A stretch of 28,987 nt of DNA from an uncultured Clostridia bacterium (GCA_934249265.1 CAKQKQ010000014.1:1-28987), one strand, 5' to 3'; shown: positions 8,721 through 17,291, numbered from the stretch's first letter. Notes: generated from the sequence alone by a model not told the origin. Numbers and translations: made by a program.

Positions 8721-11700
8721 TTATATGTCGTATTTAGTTTTCTTTTTGCGCATAAATATCGCCGCCGAAGCAAGCATCATTATCGCCGCAAGTTGCATCG
8801 TTCCGCCAACGCTCGATTTGCAACCGGACTTTTTAACAGCCTTTACGGTTACGGTTGTGTTGCCGTTTATTGTAAACGAGTATATGCCGTCTACGCTTTG
8901 TATTTTAGTGCCGTTTACAAACACTTCCGCATTGCCGTCAACGATAAAGTTTACGGTTGACCCGTCGGCATATTCGTCGCCGCTGTTAAGCGAAACGTTT
9001 AAATTGTCTTTATTTTCAAGCGTGACTTTATACATAGCCTTGTCTACGTTCAACGAGTTGGGCTCGGCAATTTCAAAAGTAGAAACCGCCACCTCTGCTC
9101 CGCTTGTGTTTATCGTAAAGAACAGCGCGTCTCTGCTTTCGTTTGCCCTTTCTTCCACAAGCACGCCGTCGATATACACTGCCAACTTCCCGCCCGAATA
9201 TTTAGCGGTCAAGCGGTGTTCGCCGGAGGTGTAATTTGCAAGATTTATATTGAAATCGGTGCTGAAACCAGCGTAGTTTTTAAAAGTGAGCACAATTGCT
9301 CCCCTATTTCCGCTGTTTACCACGTTGAATTTCATCGCCATATCGAACCTCTTGTAAGAGCCTCTGCTTTCGATATTGTTTCTTCTTAAATCGGATTTAA
9401 GCAAAAGTTTGCCGCCGTCGAGTTTGCATACGTCGAAGTTGATAAGCAAGTTTTTGCCGTCGAATTTATCTTTGAAATACTCTCCCGAAACTTCCGAAAC
9501 GCCCGTGTATTCCACGTTTGCGTCGTCGATATAAGCGATTTGGCTTTCGTCTCCGTTTAACATTGCGCCTATGCGGTAATTGCCCGCATAATTTACGCTG
9601 AACACAAGAGTCGAAGTTGTAAAACTATCGCTTATCTGCGCCTTACCCGTGTGCAAAAGCATACCGAAACTATCCCGCACGAACAGCGAAAGTTTGCCCG
9701 TGTTGTCAAGCGTTTTTATAGTGAATTTATAAGTGCCTTGTTCGAGATATAAACCTTGGAAAAGTTCGCCGTTATGTTTGATATATCCGCTGTAACCCAT
9801 GCCGTCGGCAATTTTTTCCGTGCCGAAATTTTGCTTGTCGCCGCTAAAAGACCAATAAGAAAGTCCCGTAACGTAACTGCTTTCGTCGGGGAAGTTCGCT
9901 CCCGTACGCACTACTTTGTCAAACGAACCCAACTTAAAGTTGGTTTGGCTTCTTGCGGACGGGTCGTCGTTGTCTTCAACCACAAGATTTGTCACTTTCA
10001 ACTTGACGTTTCCGAGATAATACTCGAAGCCTTTTAAATAAACGTTGTTGTAAAAATGCACGTTTTTAACGGGCGTGTGGTCGTTGTCTTCGCTTTGGTC
10101 GTAAGAATCGTATTTGCTGTTGCCGTAGAACGGGTCGTCCGTCCAACAACCTACGCTCTTCTCGCCGCCGAGCACGCAGTCGTGAATTTCGATATCTCTC
10201 AATTCCTCTAAATAAGAATTAGGTGCGCCCGAACCCCAAGGAATAAACGATATGCCGAAGCCGCCCCAGAAATAAGAATTGCGCAAAACGAGATTTTCGC
10301 AAGCGTTGTCTTCTCCCGGGCGAGACGGACGGAATAAAAATCCTCTCGGGTCGTCGTAACAAGTACACAAACCGATCGAGTCGTCGCTTGTATAAGTCAT
10401 TACGCGGTCGATTATTACGTCTTTGTCGCTCGTGACGGTAAATCCGTCCGAAGTGGAACAACCTACTTCCTTTTCCAAAATGTTGGCAACGTAAATGTTT
10501 TTGCTGAAACTCATATACATATGCCAAATGTTAGAACGGGCTATCGTGAGGTTGGTTATGTCGATATTTTCGCAGTTGTACACGCAAATGGGTAAAATGT
10601 GAATACGGTTTGTACAACCCACGTTTTTTTGCGGATTACCAAGGAAATAATTTGCGTCGGGTTCTTCCGCGCCGATATCCGTCATTCTTATAGTGCCTTC
10701 GCCCGTGAGTCTCACGTTTTGAAGTTTATTCAAGAAAAGCAACGGATAGTTTACCGTAGAACCGGCGTGACACCAACGAATACCGTTGATACCTACGTCG
10801 TGTCCGTAAGTGGGTTTTGAAGTATCGTATAAAGAATTTTTTTCGTATTTTTCGTAGTGATAGTCGCTTTCTCTGGAAGACTGCCAAAGTATCGCGCCTT
10901 TTTCTATCTCGAATTCCATGTTGTCCGCAAGGCGCAAATGCGTCGCGACGTAACGTCTGCCGTAAGGAGTCGAAGTGTCGCCCCTGAGTATAAGTTTTCC
11001 GCCGCCTTGCGATTTGATATAATCGATAGCCTTTTGAATAGCCTCGGTATCGTCGGTGTAAGAGTCGCCTTTTGCCCCGAATTGGTCGGCGTATACCGTA
11101 GGTCCGCTTACTGTAAAACGAGTGACTTTTTCGGAAAAGTCTGCGTAGTTTTCTATTTTAAACGACGGCGCGACTTTTACGTTTTCCACAGCCGCAATGA
11201 ATAAATAAGCGAGTTTTGATCTGTCTGTCGAGTCTGTCGCCGAGAAATTAACCGTAAATTCGCCGTTTGCCGCCACCTTTGCGGAATTTTCCAATACAAG
11301 CCCTTTAAAATCGAGACTTTCAAGGTAGTTTTCTACGCTGGAACGGTAAATATGCACTCTTTTGCCCGCATATTTTTTATCTACTTTGCCTTTTACCGTC
11401 ACTCTGTTTGTGTCGGGGTCGCCTTTACATTCGGTAACCTCGCCCGCAAACGGGTAAATGGGGTCTTCCCGTTCAAAAGTAATCGCGTCGATATACACCT
11501 CGGTTGCATTGCCGTTTGCGTTGCCCTCGAAAATAAGTTTAAATCCTCTTAAATATCCCGTCATGCCCGCCGTGTCGGACAAATTGAAGTAATACGGGGC
11601 GTATCCGTCGGTGAGATTTACCGCGAAATATTTGCTTTTTTGCTCGGAATATTCTCCGTCGTCGGAAGTGATATATTTTACCGTTACGCCCGTAACGTTG

Positions 11701-13571
11701 CCGTTTGCTTTCATTCTCACAAGCAAGGTGTTTTGCATTGTCAAAAGCGCACTGTAGCGTTGACCTCTCGTCTCGTTGATTTCGGGAGAAGTAATTTCGC
11801 CGCTGCCGTTTTCAAGCAAGATTTTCATTGCTCCGTCTTCATAAGACACGCTTGCGTTGTCGGTTTTAAAAGTGCTTACCGCAGCCTCGTTTTTAAACTC
11901 TAAATCGAGATATCCTACGTTTTCGTAGTCCAACTCGGTATGTGAAACCTTGAGATTTTTTACCGAACAAGCGTCGTACCAAGTACAAAGCAACGCCCTT
12001 GTCCACAAAGTTTCGCCTCTTGTGTCGAACATTTTATACATTAATCTGCCGTTTAAGTAAGCGACGAGATAGTTTTCGTCCAAAACGACTTTTAAGTGTA
12101 TCCAATTTCCAGAAGAAGTTTCGCCGAAACCCGTGCCCGTAAGCACTTGTCTCAACAAAAGATTATCACCCTTTTTCACTCTGGAAACGGGGTCTTCGGG
12201 GGTGTTGGGCGCAACGTCGAGCAAATAATAACCTTTAGAGGTGTTGATTTGAAGAGCGCAAAAACCTTCACCGTTGTATGCGCGAACGTATCTTATATCC
12301 GCCTCGATAGTGTTCATACCCTCGCGCGAGCCTGTGTATTCGATTATTGCCGAATATGCCGTGGTCGTGTAAACCGCTTCGCCGTCTTCGTCGGCGAGAG
12401 TCCACGAACCGTCTGCCTCCCAATCGCCCGTAACGGGTGTGTCGGGGGTCTCTACTTCTTCTTTTGAAAGTGCCAAATCTTTAATTTCGTTGGCGCACTT
12501 CCACGAACAAACGAGTGCGCGTTGCCACTTGATATTGCTTGAAACGATACCATCGAAACATTTTACGCCGTTTACATAGCCCGCGTAATATCCGCCTTGC
12601 AATATAAATTTGATATCGATATCGCTTGCGCCGCTCACGTCGCCGTAAGTATGCTCGTCGAGATTTACGCTTTTTATGGTGCTGTCGCCATATTTAAGAG
12701 CGGCGACTTTTTGCTCGGCTTCGGTCAATACGTGGAAATAATAATATCCCGTTTGCACGTTTATTTGTATGCCGACTTGCGCGTCCCACGCAAAAGTTTT
12801 TTGATAGTTGAATTTTGCGCTTACTGCGTTGTTTTCGCCGAAATCGCCCTTATATTCAACGACCGCACTGCCCTCGGAAGTGCATTTATACACTCCGTTT
12901 TCCTCGGCGGTATACAAGCCGTTGTTTTTCCAACTGCCCTCGCCCGCGGGCGGAGTCGGCACGTCGGTCGTGTCTTTTTCGCTTACGGATAATGCCAAAT
13001 CTTTTACTTTGTTGTACGCTTTCCAAGAGCAAATAAGTGCCCTTGTCCAAGGAAATTCGCCGTCGAGCGTGCCTTTAAAGCACAACTTATTGTTTACGTA
13101 ACCCGCGTAATAGTCGTCCATCAAAACAAGTTTCATTTCCGCCCACACGTCGGGTTGAATTGTCCCATAATAATCGGGGTCTAAATCTTTGCTTGCAATG
13201 ATATTATCGCCGTATTTAAGCACGGCTTGTTTTGTCTCGTTGGCGGTCAATATGCAGAATAAATAATAATTGTTGCCGCTGTTTATTTGAATATCGACTT
13301 GTGCGTCGCCCGCGCACGATTGCTGATAAGAAAATTTTGCGCTAACGGTGTTATACTTGGTAAAATCGTCCGCAAAATATTCCACTACCGAACTTTCTTC
13401 GCTCACGCAAGTGTACAAATCCTTGCCGTCGTCGTCTTGCGAAAGCGTATAGCCCGATTTTGCCGTCCACCCCTCCGCTTTTACGATTATCGAATCGACT
13501 GCGCCTATCATCGCGAAAACGCTAACGATAAACAAGCACAATATCGTCGTAAATTTGCATTTTTTAGTCAT
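8721..13571 (-). CDS. Secreted multimodular beta-helix (GH28/pectate lyase-like) protein with C-terminal Cys/TM/basic tail
   Basis: 1616 residues, ATG at 13571 after AAGGAGAG. A signal peptide occupies about 1-32. Three lectin-like modules follow (about 33-198, 212-370, 383-546; shared hallmarks W(x)RAL(I/V/L)C and the end KDLALS or KNLKVS). Next are a beta-sandwich linker (553-820), then a right-handed beta-helix from D829 (QFGAKGDS) to about 1215. The helix has D1042 in TSDG and D1063/D1064 in TSDDS. Where the paralogue at 4829 has GGHG, this protein has GGFG (F1105), so the GH28-type histidine is missing. After it come a galactose-binding-like module (about 1250-1355), a LamG-like module (1360-1500) and a small beta domain (1510-1578). 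The end is SGCKSSVGG, a membrane segment and RKKKTK. Likely a surface pectic-polysaccharide enzyme, or a binding protein if the histidine is essential. Confidence 0.88.
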   Translation of the reverse strand: MTKKCKFTTILCLFIVSVFAMIGAVDSIIVKAEGWTAKSGYTLSQDDDGKDLYTCVSEESSVVEYFADDFTKYNTVSAKFSYQQSCAGDAQVDIQINSGNNYYLFCILTANETKQAVLKYGDNIIASKDLDPDYYGTIQPDVWAEMKLVLMDDYYAGYVNNKLCFKGTLDGEFPWTRALICSWKAYNKVKDLALSVSEKDTTDVPTPPAGEGSWKNNGLYTAEENGVYKCTSEGSAVVEYKGDFGENNAVSAKFNYQKTFAWDAQVGIQINVQTGYYYFHVLTEAEQKVAALKYGDSTIKSVNLDEHTYGDVSGASDIDIKFILQGGYYAGYVNGVKCFDGIVSSNIKWQRALVCSWKCANEIKDLALSKEEVETPDTPVTGDWEADGSWTLADEDGEAVYTTTAYSAIIEYTGSREGMNTIEADIRYVRAYNGEGFCALQINTSKGYYLLDVAPNTPEDPVSRVKKGDNLLLRQVLTGTGFGETSSGNWIHLKVVLDENYLVAYLNGRLMYKMFDTRGETLWTRALLCTWYDACSVKNLKVSHTELDYENVGYLDLEFKNEAAVSTFKTDNASVSYEDGAMKILLENGSGEITSPEINETRGQRYSALLTMQNTLLVRMKANGNVTGVTVKYITSDDGEYSEQKSKYFAVNLTDGYAPYYFNLSDTAGMTGYLRGFKLIFEGNANGNATEVYIDAITFEREDPIYPFAGEVTECKGDPDTNRVTVKGKVDKKYAGKRVHIYRSSVENYLESLDFKGLVLENSAKVAANGEFTVNFSATDSTDRSKLAYLFIAAVENVKVAPSFKIENYADFSEKVTRFTVSGPTVYADQFGAKGDSYTDDTEAIQKAIDYIKSQGGGKLILRGDTSTPYGRRYVATHLRLADNMEFEIEKGAILWQSSRESDYHYEKYEKNSLYDTSKPTYGHDVGINGIRWCHAGSTVNYPLLFLNKLQNVRLTGEGTIRMTDIGAEEPDANYFLGNPQKNVGCTNRIHILPICVYNCENIDITNLTIARSNIWHMYMSFSKNIYVANILEKEVGCSTSDGFTVTSDKDVIIDRVMTYTSDDSIGLCTCYDDPRGFLFRPSRPGEDNACENLVLRNSYFWGGFGISFIPWGSGAPNSYLEELRDIEIHDCVLGGEKSVGCWTDDPFYGNSKYDSYDQSEDNDHTPVKNVHFYNNVYLKGFEYYLGNVKLKVTNLVVEDNDDPSARSQTNFKLGSFDKVVRTGANFPDESSYVTGLSYWSFSGDKQNFGTEKIADGMGYSGYIKHNGELFQGLYLEQGTYKFTIKTLDNTGKLSLFVRDSFGMLLHTGKAQISDSFTTSTLVFSVNYAGNYRIGAMLNGDESQIAYIDDANVEYTGVSEVSGEYFKDKFDGKNLLINFDVCKLDGGKLLLKSDLRRNNIESRGSYKRFDMAMKFNVVNSGNRGAIVLTFKNYAGFSTDFNINLANYTSGEHRLTAKYSGGKLAVYIDGVLVEERANESRDALFFTINTSGAEVAVSTFEIAEPNSLNVDKAMYKVTLENKDNLNVSLNSGDEYADGSTVNFIVDGNAEVFVNGTKIQSVDGIYSFTINGNTTVTVKAVKKSGCKSSVGGTMQLAAIMMLASAAIFMRKKKTKYDI

Positions 13572-13830
13572 TTTTGCTCTCCTTTTCGGTTGAAAAACTT
13601 TTTGAGTTGAAAAGATTTTTAATTAGAAATGTTTAGTTTTTTGAGTTGATACTTTTAATTTTTTACAATTAAAATTTTGCCTTTTCGTTGTTAAACCTTT
13701 TACTTTTGAAGTAATAAAATTACCTTTTGAATTAAAAATTTTAATTTTTTGCAATCGAAATTTTGCTTTTTCGTTGAAATAATTGTTTTTGAGTTAAAAA
13801 AATTGCCTTTTTATTACATTTTATAACTAA
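13572..13830 (-). repeat. Leader of the beta-helix gene made of degenerate tandem units of about 20 bp
   Basis: No gene is present. Read on the minus strand, the leader repeats a loose unit: AAC followed by C/G, then AAAA, then a TTT-rich end. GTTG or GTT anchors on the plus strand lie at 13589, 13606, 13645, 13687, 13773 and 13793, at intervals near multiples of 17-22 bp. A longer pair is 34/38 identical (13653-13690 and 13739-13776). The unit nearest the start codon contains the ribosome binding site itself, and other units carry GAAAAGG or CAAAAGG. Promoter uncertain: TTGATA (13846-13851) and TATAAA (13820-13825) are 20 bp apart, too wide for a good sigma-A site. Confidence 0.5.
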
Positions 13831-13893
13831 CCCTTGTTTTTACCTTATCAAAACGCTCCGTATGCGCATTACGCAGCATTTTCCCAAGATTTT

Positions 13894-13928
13894 AAGCCTA
13901 CCGATTAAAGATAAACGGCGGGCTTTTT
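13894..13928 (+). terminator. Terminator-like hairpin downstream of the Gfo/Idh/MocA gene
   Basis: AAGCCTACCG (13894-13903) pairs imperfectly with CGGCGGGCTT (13916-13925), and T-residues follow on the plus strand. On the minus strand, where the gene ending at 13954 would need it, the helix is not followed by a T-run. Either it stops a plus-strand transcript not recognised here, or it acts weakly in both directions. Confidence 0.4.
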
Positions 13929-13953
13929 GTCTCGAGTTGTAGTAAAAAAAGGA

Positions 13954-15210
13954 TTATTTATCTTTGTTTTGTTCTTCGTAAAATTTGCGTTTTATCTCGT
14001 CGTAAATTTCGTCTGGAATAACCGCGTCGCCTTTAGAACACGACGGCAAAACGTCTTTGCCCGCGATGCTTTCGTCAACACACGCCACGTCCCCACGATA
14101 ACGTTCTCTCACTTCTTTGTCCCTAAAATCGGGTATTTCTTGCGGAATACCGCCGTTTAACGCCGATTTATACGCAAACAACCCAGGCAAAAACATATCC
14201 GTCGCTTCGTACACGTCGATTACGTCGGCATCTTCCCCTTTAACCGCGCTTACGAAATTTTTAAGCATAACGTAGTCCGCGCGGGCATGGAACGACCTTA
14301 CGTCGAGATTTTCGGGATACTGATATTCGGGTACGAATTTATCTATTTCGTCGCAAGACTTGCCCTCTTCGGTATCGAGCGACACGTAAACCGTGCCTTC
14401 GGGCTCGTTAGCGGCGGTGCGCGCGCTTTCTATTCTGCCGAGACTGCCGTAAATTGCGTAATAAACGCTGTTTTTAGTGAGTTCGCCGTGCAAACTTTTG
14501 ACTATCGCGCCGTTGTTTAAAACCACGTTTTCGACTGCAAACGGAGCGGAATACGCGCCCATTCTGTACATTTTATTGTTGTATTTACCCTCGAAACCCA
14601 CTACGCTTACCGGTCTTAAACCCGTTGAGTGAATGATAGGTCCTAAAGAGTGCGTACAGTAATAAAAAGCGTGTTTGCGGTTGCGCCAATGGTTTTTGTC
14701 GCCGTAAGTGAGCCTTGGCCAAATGTCCTCGCAATTATGCACATATTCACCCTCGGCATACTCTATTTCGCCCAAAAGTTTTTTATCGCACAGCCTTTTC
14801 ATCTCTCTTGCGGCGTCCGAATAACAATAATTTTCGCCGTAAACGTATATAGCGTCGCTTTTTTCGACGGCGTCGCACAGTTTGACAATTTCGTCTAAAT
14901 TTCTCGCAAGCACCACTTCGCTTAAAACGGAAATGTGCTTTTCAAGACAACGTATGGCAAACGGAACGTGCTCGTTCGCGTAATTAGCCAAAATCACCGC
15001 GTCAATTCCGCTTTCGATGAAATCGTCGAAATTTTCGTAAAGTTTAGCCGTAACGCCGTTTTCTTTAAGCGCGCGGTCTACCTCGTTTAATACGTCTTTG
15101 TTGAAATCGCACACAGCGTGCAGTTCTATTCTGTCGTCGAGCATGCAATAGTAAATTAAATCTTTACCTCTGCCGCCGCCCATGACGCCCAATTTAATTT
15201 TTTTGTCCAT
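13954..15210 (-). CDS. Gfo/Idh/MocA-fold NAD-dependent protein (oxidoreductase or NAD-using glycosidase)
   Basis: 418 residues, ATG at 15210, with a weak purine-rich ribosome binding site (GCGAGAAA). The N-terminal Rossmann fold shows VMGGGRG at 9-15 and CDFN near 34. The usual EKP motif is replaced by SEVV (S97-V100), so the lysine common in dehydrogenases is absent. The C-terminal half has YCTHSLGP (184-191) with H187, the position of the active-site histidine in the family. There is no signal peptide, so it is cytoplasmic. Known families with this fold include sugar dehydrogenases and NAD-dependent, redox-neutral glycosidases such as GH109. The missing lysine and the CAZyme neighbourhood make the second option worth testing. 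The promoter carries the same element as two surface-protein genes, so co-regulation is likely. Confidence 0.85.
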   Translation of the reverse strand: MDKKIKLGVMGGGRGKDLIYYCMLDDRIELHAVCDFNKDVLNEVDRALKENGVTAKLYENFDDFIESGIDAVILANYANEHVPFAIRCLEKHISVLSEVVLARNLDEIVKLCDAVEKSDAIYVYGENYCYSDAAREMKRLCDKKLLGEIEYAEGEYVHNCEDIWPRLTYGDKNHWRNRKHAFYYCTHSLGPIIHSTGLRPVSVVGFEGKYNNKMYRMGAYSAPFAVENVVLNNGAIVKSLHGELTKNSVYYAIYGSLGRIESARTAANEPEGTVYVSLDTEEGKSCDEIDKFVPEYQYPENLDVRSFHARADYVMLKNFVSAVKGEDADVIDVYEATDMFLPGLFAYKSALNGGIPQEIPDFRDKEVRERYRGDVACVDESIAGKDVLPSCSKGDAVIPDEIYDEIKRKFYEEQNKDK

Positions 15211-15309
15211 GATTTTTCTCGCTTTTCGTTTTTAAAATTTTTTCGATTTCCAAAAATTAATTTCAGTTTTTTTTGAAATAATCGACACCATTTCGTTATG
15301 TTCGTTAGT

Positions 15310-15375
15310 ATTTTAACATTGAATTTGCTTCTTTGCAATGAAATTTTTATCGCAACTTGTGGAATTTTTATCTAT
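15310..15375 (-). promoter_or_regulatory. Promoter with shared 38-bp upstream element (copy 3)
   Basis: On the minus strand, TTGCAA (15333-15338), 17 bp, TAAAAT (15310-15315), giving a leader of about 95 nt for the gene starting at 15210. The upstream element is AGATAAAAATTCCACA, then GTTGCGATAA, then CATTG. It aligns without gaps to copy 1 (about 32 of 38 identical) and in the same register to the -35. Confidence 0.7.
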
Positions 15376-15405
15376 TTTTTGACAGCAATTTTTTATTTCA
15401 AACGT

Positions 15406-15434
15406 TTGACAGTTTGGAAAAAAGCGGCTATGAT
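15406..15434 (+). promoter_or_regulatory. Divergent sigma-A-type promoter reading toward the AraC gene
   Basis: TTGACA (15406-15411), 17-bp spacer, TATGAT (15429-15434). It faces right, with the shared element about 30 bp upstream, so one bound regulator could act on both directions. Its transcript would reach the AraC start after about 620 nt, or make a short RNA. No clear terminator lies between. Confidence 0.5.
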
Positions 15435-15879
15435 AAAAAAAGAAACGCACCTTTATATGCACTTTTATATGCGACGTTGTATGCGGCAAAAATTCGATTT
15501 GAAAATAACAAACGCGCAAAATTAAAAGGCAAAACGGCGCATATTATTTTAGTTATATTTTAACAATAATTCATATATTTAGTAAAGGCAATTATCGTCT
15601 GTTTTTAACGTTTTCTTATCGTTTTTAAACAAAAAAAATCGACCGCCCTAAAGATTTGCGTAAAAATTAGCGCGGTTAAATTTTGAGATTTTTGCGGATA
15701 TTTTTGCCTTTTAAATAAAAAATTTTATTTAATTATTTTTAACGCATACTTTTCGTTTATTTATCGCGTTTGCGGTGAAAATTAATACAAGTCACAAATT
15801 AAATGCACGAAACAAATTAATTAAACACGGCACGTAATTACACGGCACAAAGCATTTTACAGTATTATACCCAAAAAAT

Positions 15880-15925
15880 TTTATAAAAGCCGTTTCGGCG
15901 GTAAAACTTTATAAAAACCATTTCG
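15880..15925. repeat. Direct repeat pair upstream of the AraC gene
   Basis: TTTATAAAAGCCGTTTCG (15880-15897) and TTTATAAAAACCATTTCG (15908-15925) match at 16 of 18 positions, starts 28 bp apart. A possible operator pair. Confidence 0.45.
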
Positions 15926-15928
15926 TAT

Positions 15929-16028
15929 GTATTTCAAACCTTGGTAGAACAAACCGCAAATACGGCACGTTTTTATCGTTTTCTGCATATTATTGCGGCA
16001 CATAGTGTTATAATGGGGTTTGAAATAC
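15929..16028. promoter_or_regulatory. Widely spaced inverted repeat flanking the AraC promoter
   Basis: GTATTTCAAACC (15929-15940) is the exact reverse complement of GGTTTGAAATAC (16017-16028); similarity extends about 5 bp further. The right arm starts just after the -10 box. Two sites 88 bp apart suit autoregulation by DNA looping, as known for some AraC proteins (inference). Confidence 0.45.
16006..16014 (+). promoter_or_regulatory. Extended -10 promoter of the AraC gene
   Basis: TGTTATAAT (16006-16014) is an extended -10 with a perfect TATAAT. No good -35 is seen at 17 bp, as allowed for extended -10 promoters or activator-dependent ones. The start codon is about 45 nt downstream. Confidence 0.6.
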
Positions 16029-16063
16029 GTATGTATCAAATATAAATTTTAGGAGTAACGCTT

Positions 16064-16894
16064 ATGTTGCAGCACAACACGGAAAGCATTTGCCAATTTC
16101 CGCGCAATAAAACCGATTATGAAAGCACTTTAAACATAGTCCATTTTGTGTACGAGCCACACCCGCTCAACTGCGAACAGTTTGAAATAAGAAATTATTT
16201 CACGCTGTATTTTGTAATTTCGGGCACTTGCACTTTTGAAACCGATTATAAAAAATTCGATTTGAAAAAGGGAGATATGTTTTTCGTTTTTCCCGATAAA
16301 CGCTTTAAATATACGCACGACAAAGCCAAATTTATTTATATTTCGTTTACCAATATCGAGGCAAAACAAACGCTTGACAGACTAAACGTGAGTTACGTTT
16401 CGCCCGTGGTGAGAAACCAAACTCAACTTATCACGACGTTTAAAAAAGAATTCGAGGTGTCAAAGCAAAACCTTATGCCCGACTTAACCGCAAAAGGACT
16501 TTTATTTTTGACTTTCGGGCATTTTTACAGTCACGACAACACAACTTCGTCTGAAGACAAAAAGCACAAAACTATCAAAGAAATCGTGGCGTATATCGAC
16601 AAAAATTACCAAGACGCCGACCTTACGCTTAAAAAATTGAGCGACGAACATTATTATCATTTCAATTACATTTCCCAAACTTTTAAGGAAATTATGGGCG
16701 TGCCTTTTGTAAAATACATCACTTCGGTGCGAATTAAAAAGGCGCAAACCCTTTTGGAAACGACCAATTTAAGCATTGCGCAAGTCGCCGACGCCGTCGG
16801 CTTTAAAGACTCGAGTTATTTTGAAAAGGTGTTTAAAAAAATAAAACAAATCACTCCAACAAAATACCGCGATTTATATTCGGTAAAAAAATAA
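16064..16894 (+). CDS. AraC/XylS family transcriptional regulator
   Basis: 276 residues; ATG at 16064 lies 8 nt after AGGAG. The N-terminal part (about 25-100) is a cupin-like sugar-sensing domain (LKKGDMFFVFPD is typical). The C-terminal part (168-272) is the double helix-turn-helix: first helices near 188-207, second at 237-258 (LSIAQVADAVGFKDSSYFEK), ending FKKIKQITPTKYR. It is divergent from the Gfo/Idh/MocA gene, whose promoter bears the shared GATAA element, so this protein is the best local candidate for reading that element (inference). An inverted repeat around its own promoter suggests autoregulation. It lacks a membrane segment, so the signal should be a cytoplasmic sugar. Confidence 0.92.
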   Translation: MLQHNTESICQFPRNKTDYESTLNIVHFVYEPHPLNCEQFEIRNYFTLYFVISGTCTFETDYKKFDLKKGDMFFVFPDKRFKYTHDKAKFIYISFTNIEAKQTLDRLNVSYVSPVVRNQTQLITTFKKEFEVSKQNLMPDLTAKGLLFLTFGHFYSHDNTTSSEDKKHKTIKEIVAYIDKNYQDADLTLKKLSDEHYYHFNYISQTFKEIMGVPFVKYITSVRIKKAQTLLETTNLSIAQVADAVGFKDSSYFEKVFKKIKQITPTKYRDLYSVKK

Positions 16895-17138
16895 TTTTAA
16901 TCTTTTGTCTTTGATTTTTTTTGCGATTTGCGGCTTGCAACTTTTGTCGTTGAATTTTTGCAAACATATACCCTTAAATTTTTAATTATTTGAGTAATTA
17001 CCGCAAATTTTTAAATATTTATATTTTACGTTTTACTGTTAAATTTGCTCATTTTCAAGCAAACCATATAATTGCAACATTAATACGATATAATTGCAAC
17101 TTTAATATTATTTTAAAAAGACGCAAATACGATTTTTA
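16895..17138. other. AT-rich 3' region of the AraC gene with a 22-bp tandem repeat
   Basis: No gene is seen. ATATAATTGCAAC starts two adjacent 22-bp units (17066-17087 and 17088-17109), 19 of 22 identical. Function unknown; the two-helical-turn period would suit a protein binding site. Confidence 0.5.
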
Positions 17139-17171
17139 AAAGGCGCAGCGAATTTTCTTCGCTGCGCCTTT
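17139..17171 (+). terminator. Bidirectional-looking terminator after the AraC gene
   Basis: Perfect 14-bp stem: AAAGGCGCAGCGAA (17139-17152) and its complement (17158-17171), loop TTTTC. T-runs exist on both sides, so it can end the AraC transcript and any leftward read-through. Confidence 0.8.
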
Positions 17172-17291
17172 CACTATAAAATTTTTAATCGTTTTTATCA
17201 AATCTCCACATTGCCATTTTAAAAATATGTGAATATTCCTAAAATTTTCACTGCTTAAAATTTATCAAAACATCAATATGAAATACAATTT

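Larger units (their letters stand above)
15211..16063. other. Divergent 853-bp control region, no protein gene seen
   Basis: The region separates the minus-strand Gfo/Idh/MocA gene from the plus-strand AraC gene. It holds a minus promoter with the shared element, a plus promoter at 15406-15434, direct repeats, an inverted repeat near the AraC start and an AT-rich degenerate stretch (about 15540-15860). Part of the latter (about 15792-15860) repeats CACAAATTAA-type and ACACGGCAC-type units, resembling 26243-26362. A 31-codon plus frame at 15430-15525 overlaps the -10 box and is not called. Confidence 0.6.

Noticed and set aside
8668..9234. 188-codon plus-strand frame overlapping the end of the gene at 8721
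   Set aside because: Antisense to a well-supported coding region, with no family features; its start lies inside the hairpin repeat.
15430..15525. 31-codon plus frame starting inside the TATGAT box
   Set aside because: Start overlaps the -10 hexamer, no ribosome binding site; microrepeats of TTATATGC explain the composition.
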